From a virus, in IMG/VR virus record IMGVR_UViG_3300047562_003209, positions 1 to 29,078 of that record: DNA of 29,078 nt. One strand, written 5' to 3'. A program made the position numbers and the translations under genes. The stretch's first letter is position 1. Each line of letters begins with the position of its first letter. Positions 28,817 through 29,078 of the stretch are shown one piece after another. The notes beneath the pieces were generated by a model, which searched no databases, had not been told where the DNA came from, and was given only the letters and a program-made list of their open reading frames with translations.

Positions 28817-29078
28817 TCAGAGATCCAGATCGTCGCCGCTGTCTTCCGTAGAAGCAGCTTCGTCAGTGCAGGGGGTCAGGATGATCTTGCCCTCCTCTGC
28901 CGCAACACTCACCTTGCTACCGGGCTCAAAGCCAGCGATAGCGGCATGACGAGAGCCAACAACGCAGTTGCCGGTCTTGCCCACGGTGATGATCGGGGCA
29001 CGGCCACGACGAGCGGTGTAGGCACGCTTGGCGGGCACAAAGGCAATGCCAGTGCTGGCTTCAGTGACGGCCTTGAAG
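28817..29078 (-). CDS. Small AbrB-like protein (partial at window end)
   Basis: The frame is open to the right edge, so the start is outside the window. A GTG at 29038 is possible, but the 13 codons before it (KAVTEASTGIAFVPAK) read well. RRGRAPIITVGKTGNCVVGS, then GFEPGSKVSVAAEEGKIILT, has the short-strand pattern of an AbrB/SpoVT-type swapped-hairpin barrel, where 'kitvtk.Gnvvip' and 'G...G..v.v..e.g.iil.p' are typical. An acidic tail (DEAASTEDSGDDLDL) ends the protein. A DNA-binding regulator is plausible. The match is moderate and the usual Arg residues of AbrB are not obvious. Confidence 0.5.
   Translation of the reverse strand, partial: FKAVTEASTGIAFVPAKRAYTARRGRAPIITVGKTGNCVVGSRHAAIAGFEPGSKVSVAAEEGKIILTPCTDEAASTEDSGDDLDL

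Noticed and set aside
1-29078. Prophage markers: integrase, attachment sites, tRNA genes
   Set aside because: I saw no integrase motif, no tRNA cloverleaf and no paired att-like repeats. The 93-bp repeat lies within paralogous coding sequence, not at element ends.

Overview
The window looks like a large part of a tailed phage genome (Caudoviricetes, siphovirus with a lambda-type tail) or a prophage of the same kind. The host is probably a picocyanobacterium (Synechococcus/Cyanobium group). The evidence for a cyanobacterial host is indirect. It rests on a sigma factor whose first residues and region 2 look like the cyanobacterial RpoD family, a 427-residue virion-type protein of a kind I remember from cyanophages, a tail-fibre N-terminus common in cyanophages, and small protein families I associate with Synechococcus and its phages. 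No integrase, repressor, photosynthesis gene, tRNA, CRISPR array or insertion sequence is visible. Genes run off both window ends. All homology statements come from reading motifs, not from a search.

Layout. Positions 1-22372 are the late region, nearly all on the + strand. It holds the end of a basic protein, a structured leader, the major capsid protein, a short Ala/Lys/Pro-rich protein, and the connector, neck and tail-terminator genes. The tail tube, the 427-residue extra structural gene and the tail assembly chaperone pair (joined by an apparent +1/-2 frameshift) follow. Then come a 2178-residue tape measure and a complete lambda-like tail-tip series (gpM, gpL, gpK, gpI, gpJ), a fibre with two small downstream proteins, an HNH endonuclease on the - strand, and a lysis cassette ending in a two-domain endolysin. 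Hairpins with cTTCGg loops follow the capsid and tail tube genes, and a third terminator follows the chaperones, so the late transcript may be cut into segments.

Positions 22380-29078 are almost entirely - strand. They encode a phage sigma factor, dCTP deaminase, a MazG-like pyrophosphohydrolase, and many small genes packed with 1-14 base start/stop overlaps. These include a zinc-finger-like peptide, a DUF551-like protein, a 28-residue membrane peptide, a Gly-Tyr repeat protein made by a hexanucleotide repeat, and a set of recombining paralogues sharing an exact 93-base direct repeat. One gene (24649-25217) appears broken by two frameshifts at homopolymers. One small + strand gene (23443-23682) sits alone inside this block.

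How the parts fit: the - strand block would supply nucleotide-pool enzymes and a promoter-switching sigma factor, and it converges on the + strand virion and lysis genes. The least explained items are the leader hairpin array before the capsid gene, the unusual frameshift, the Gly-X repeat gene with its coupled microprotein, and the mosaic paralogues. There is no stretch over 300 bases without a candidate gene.
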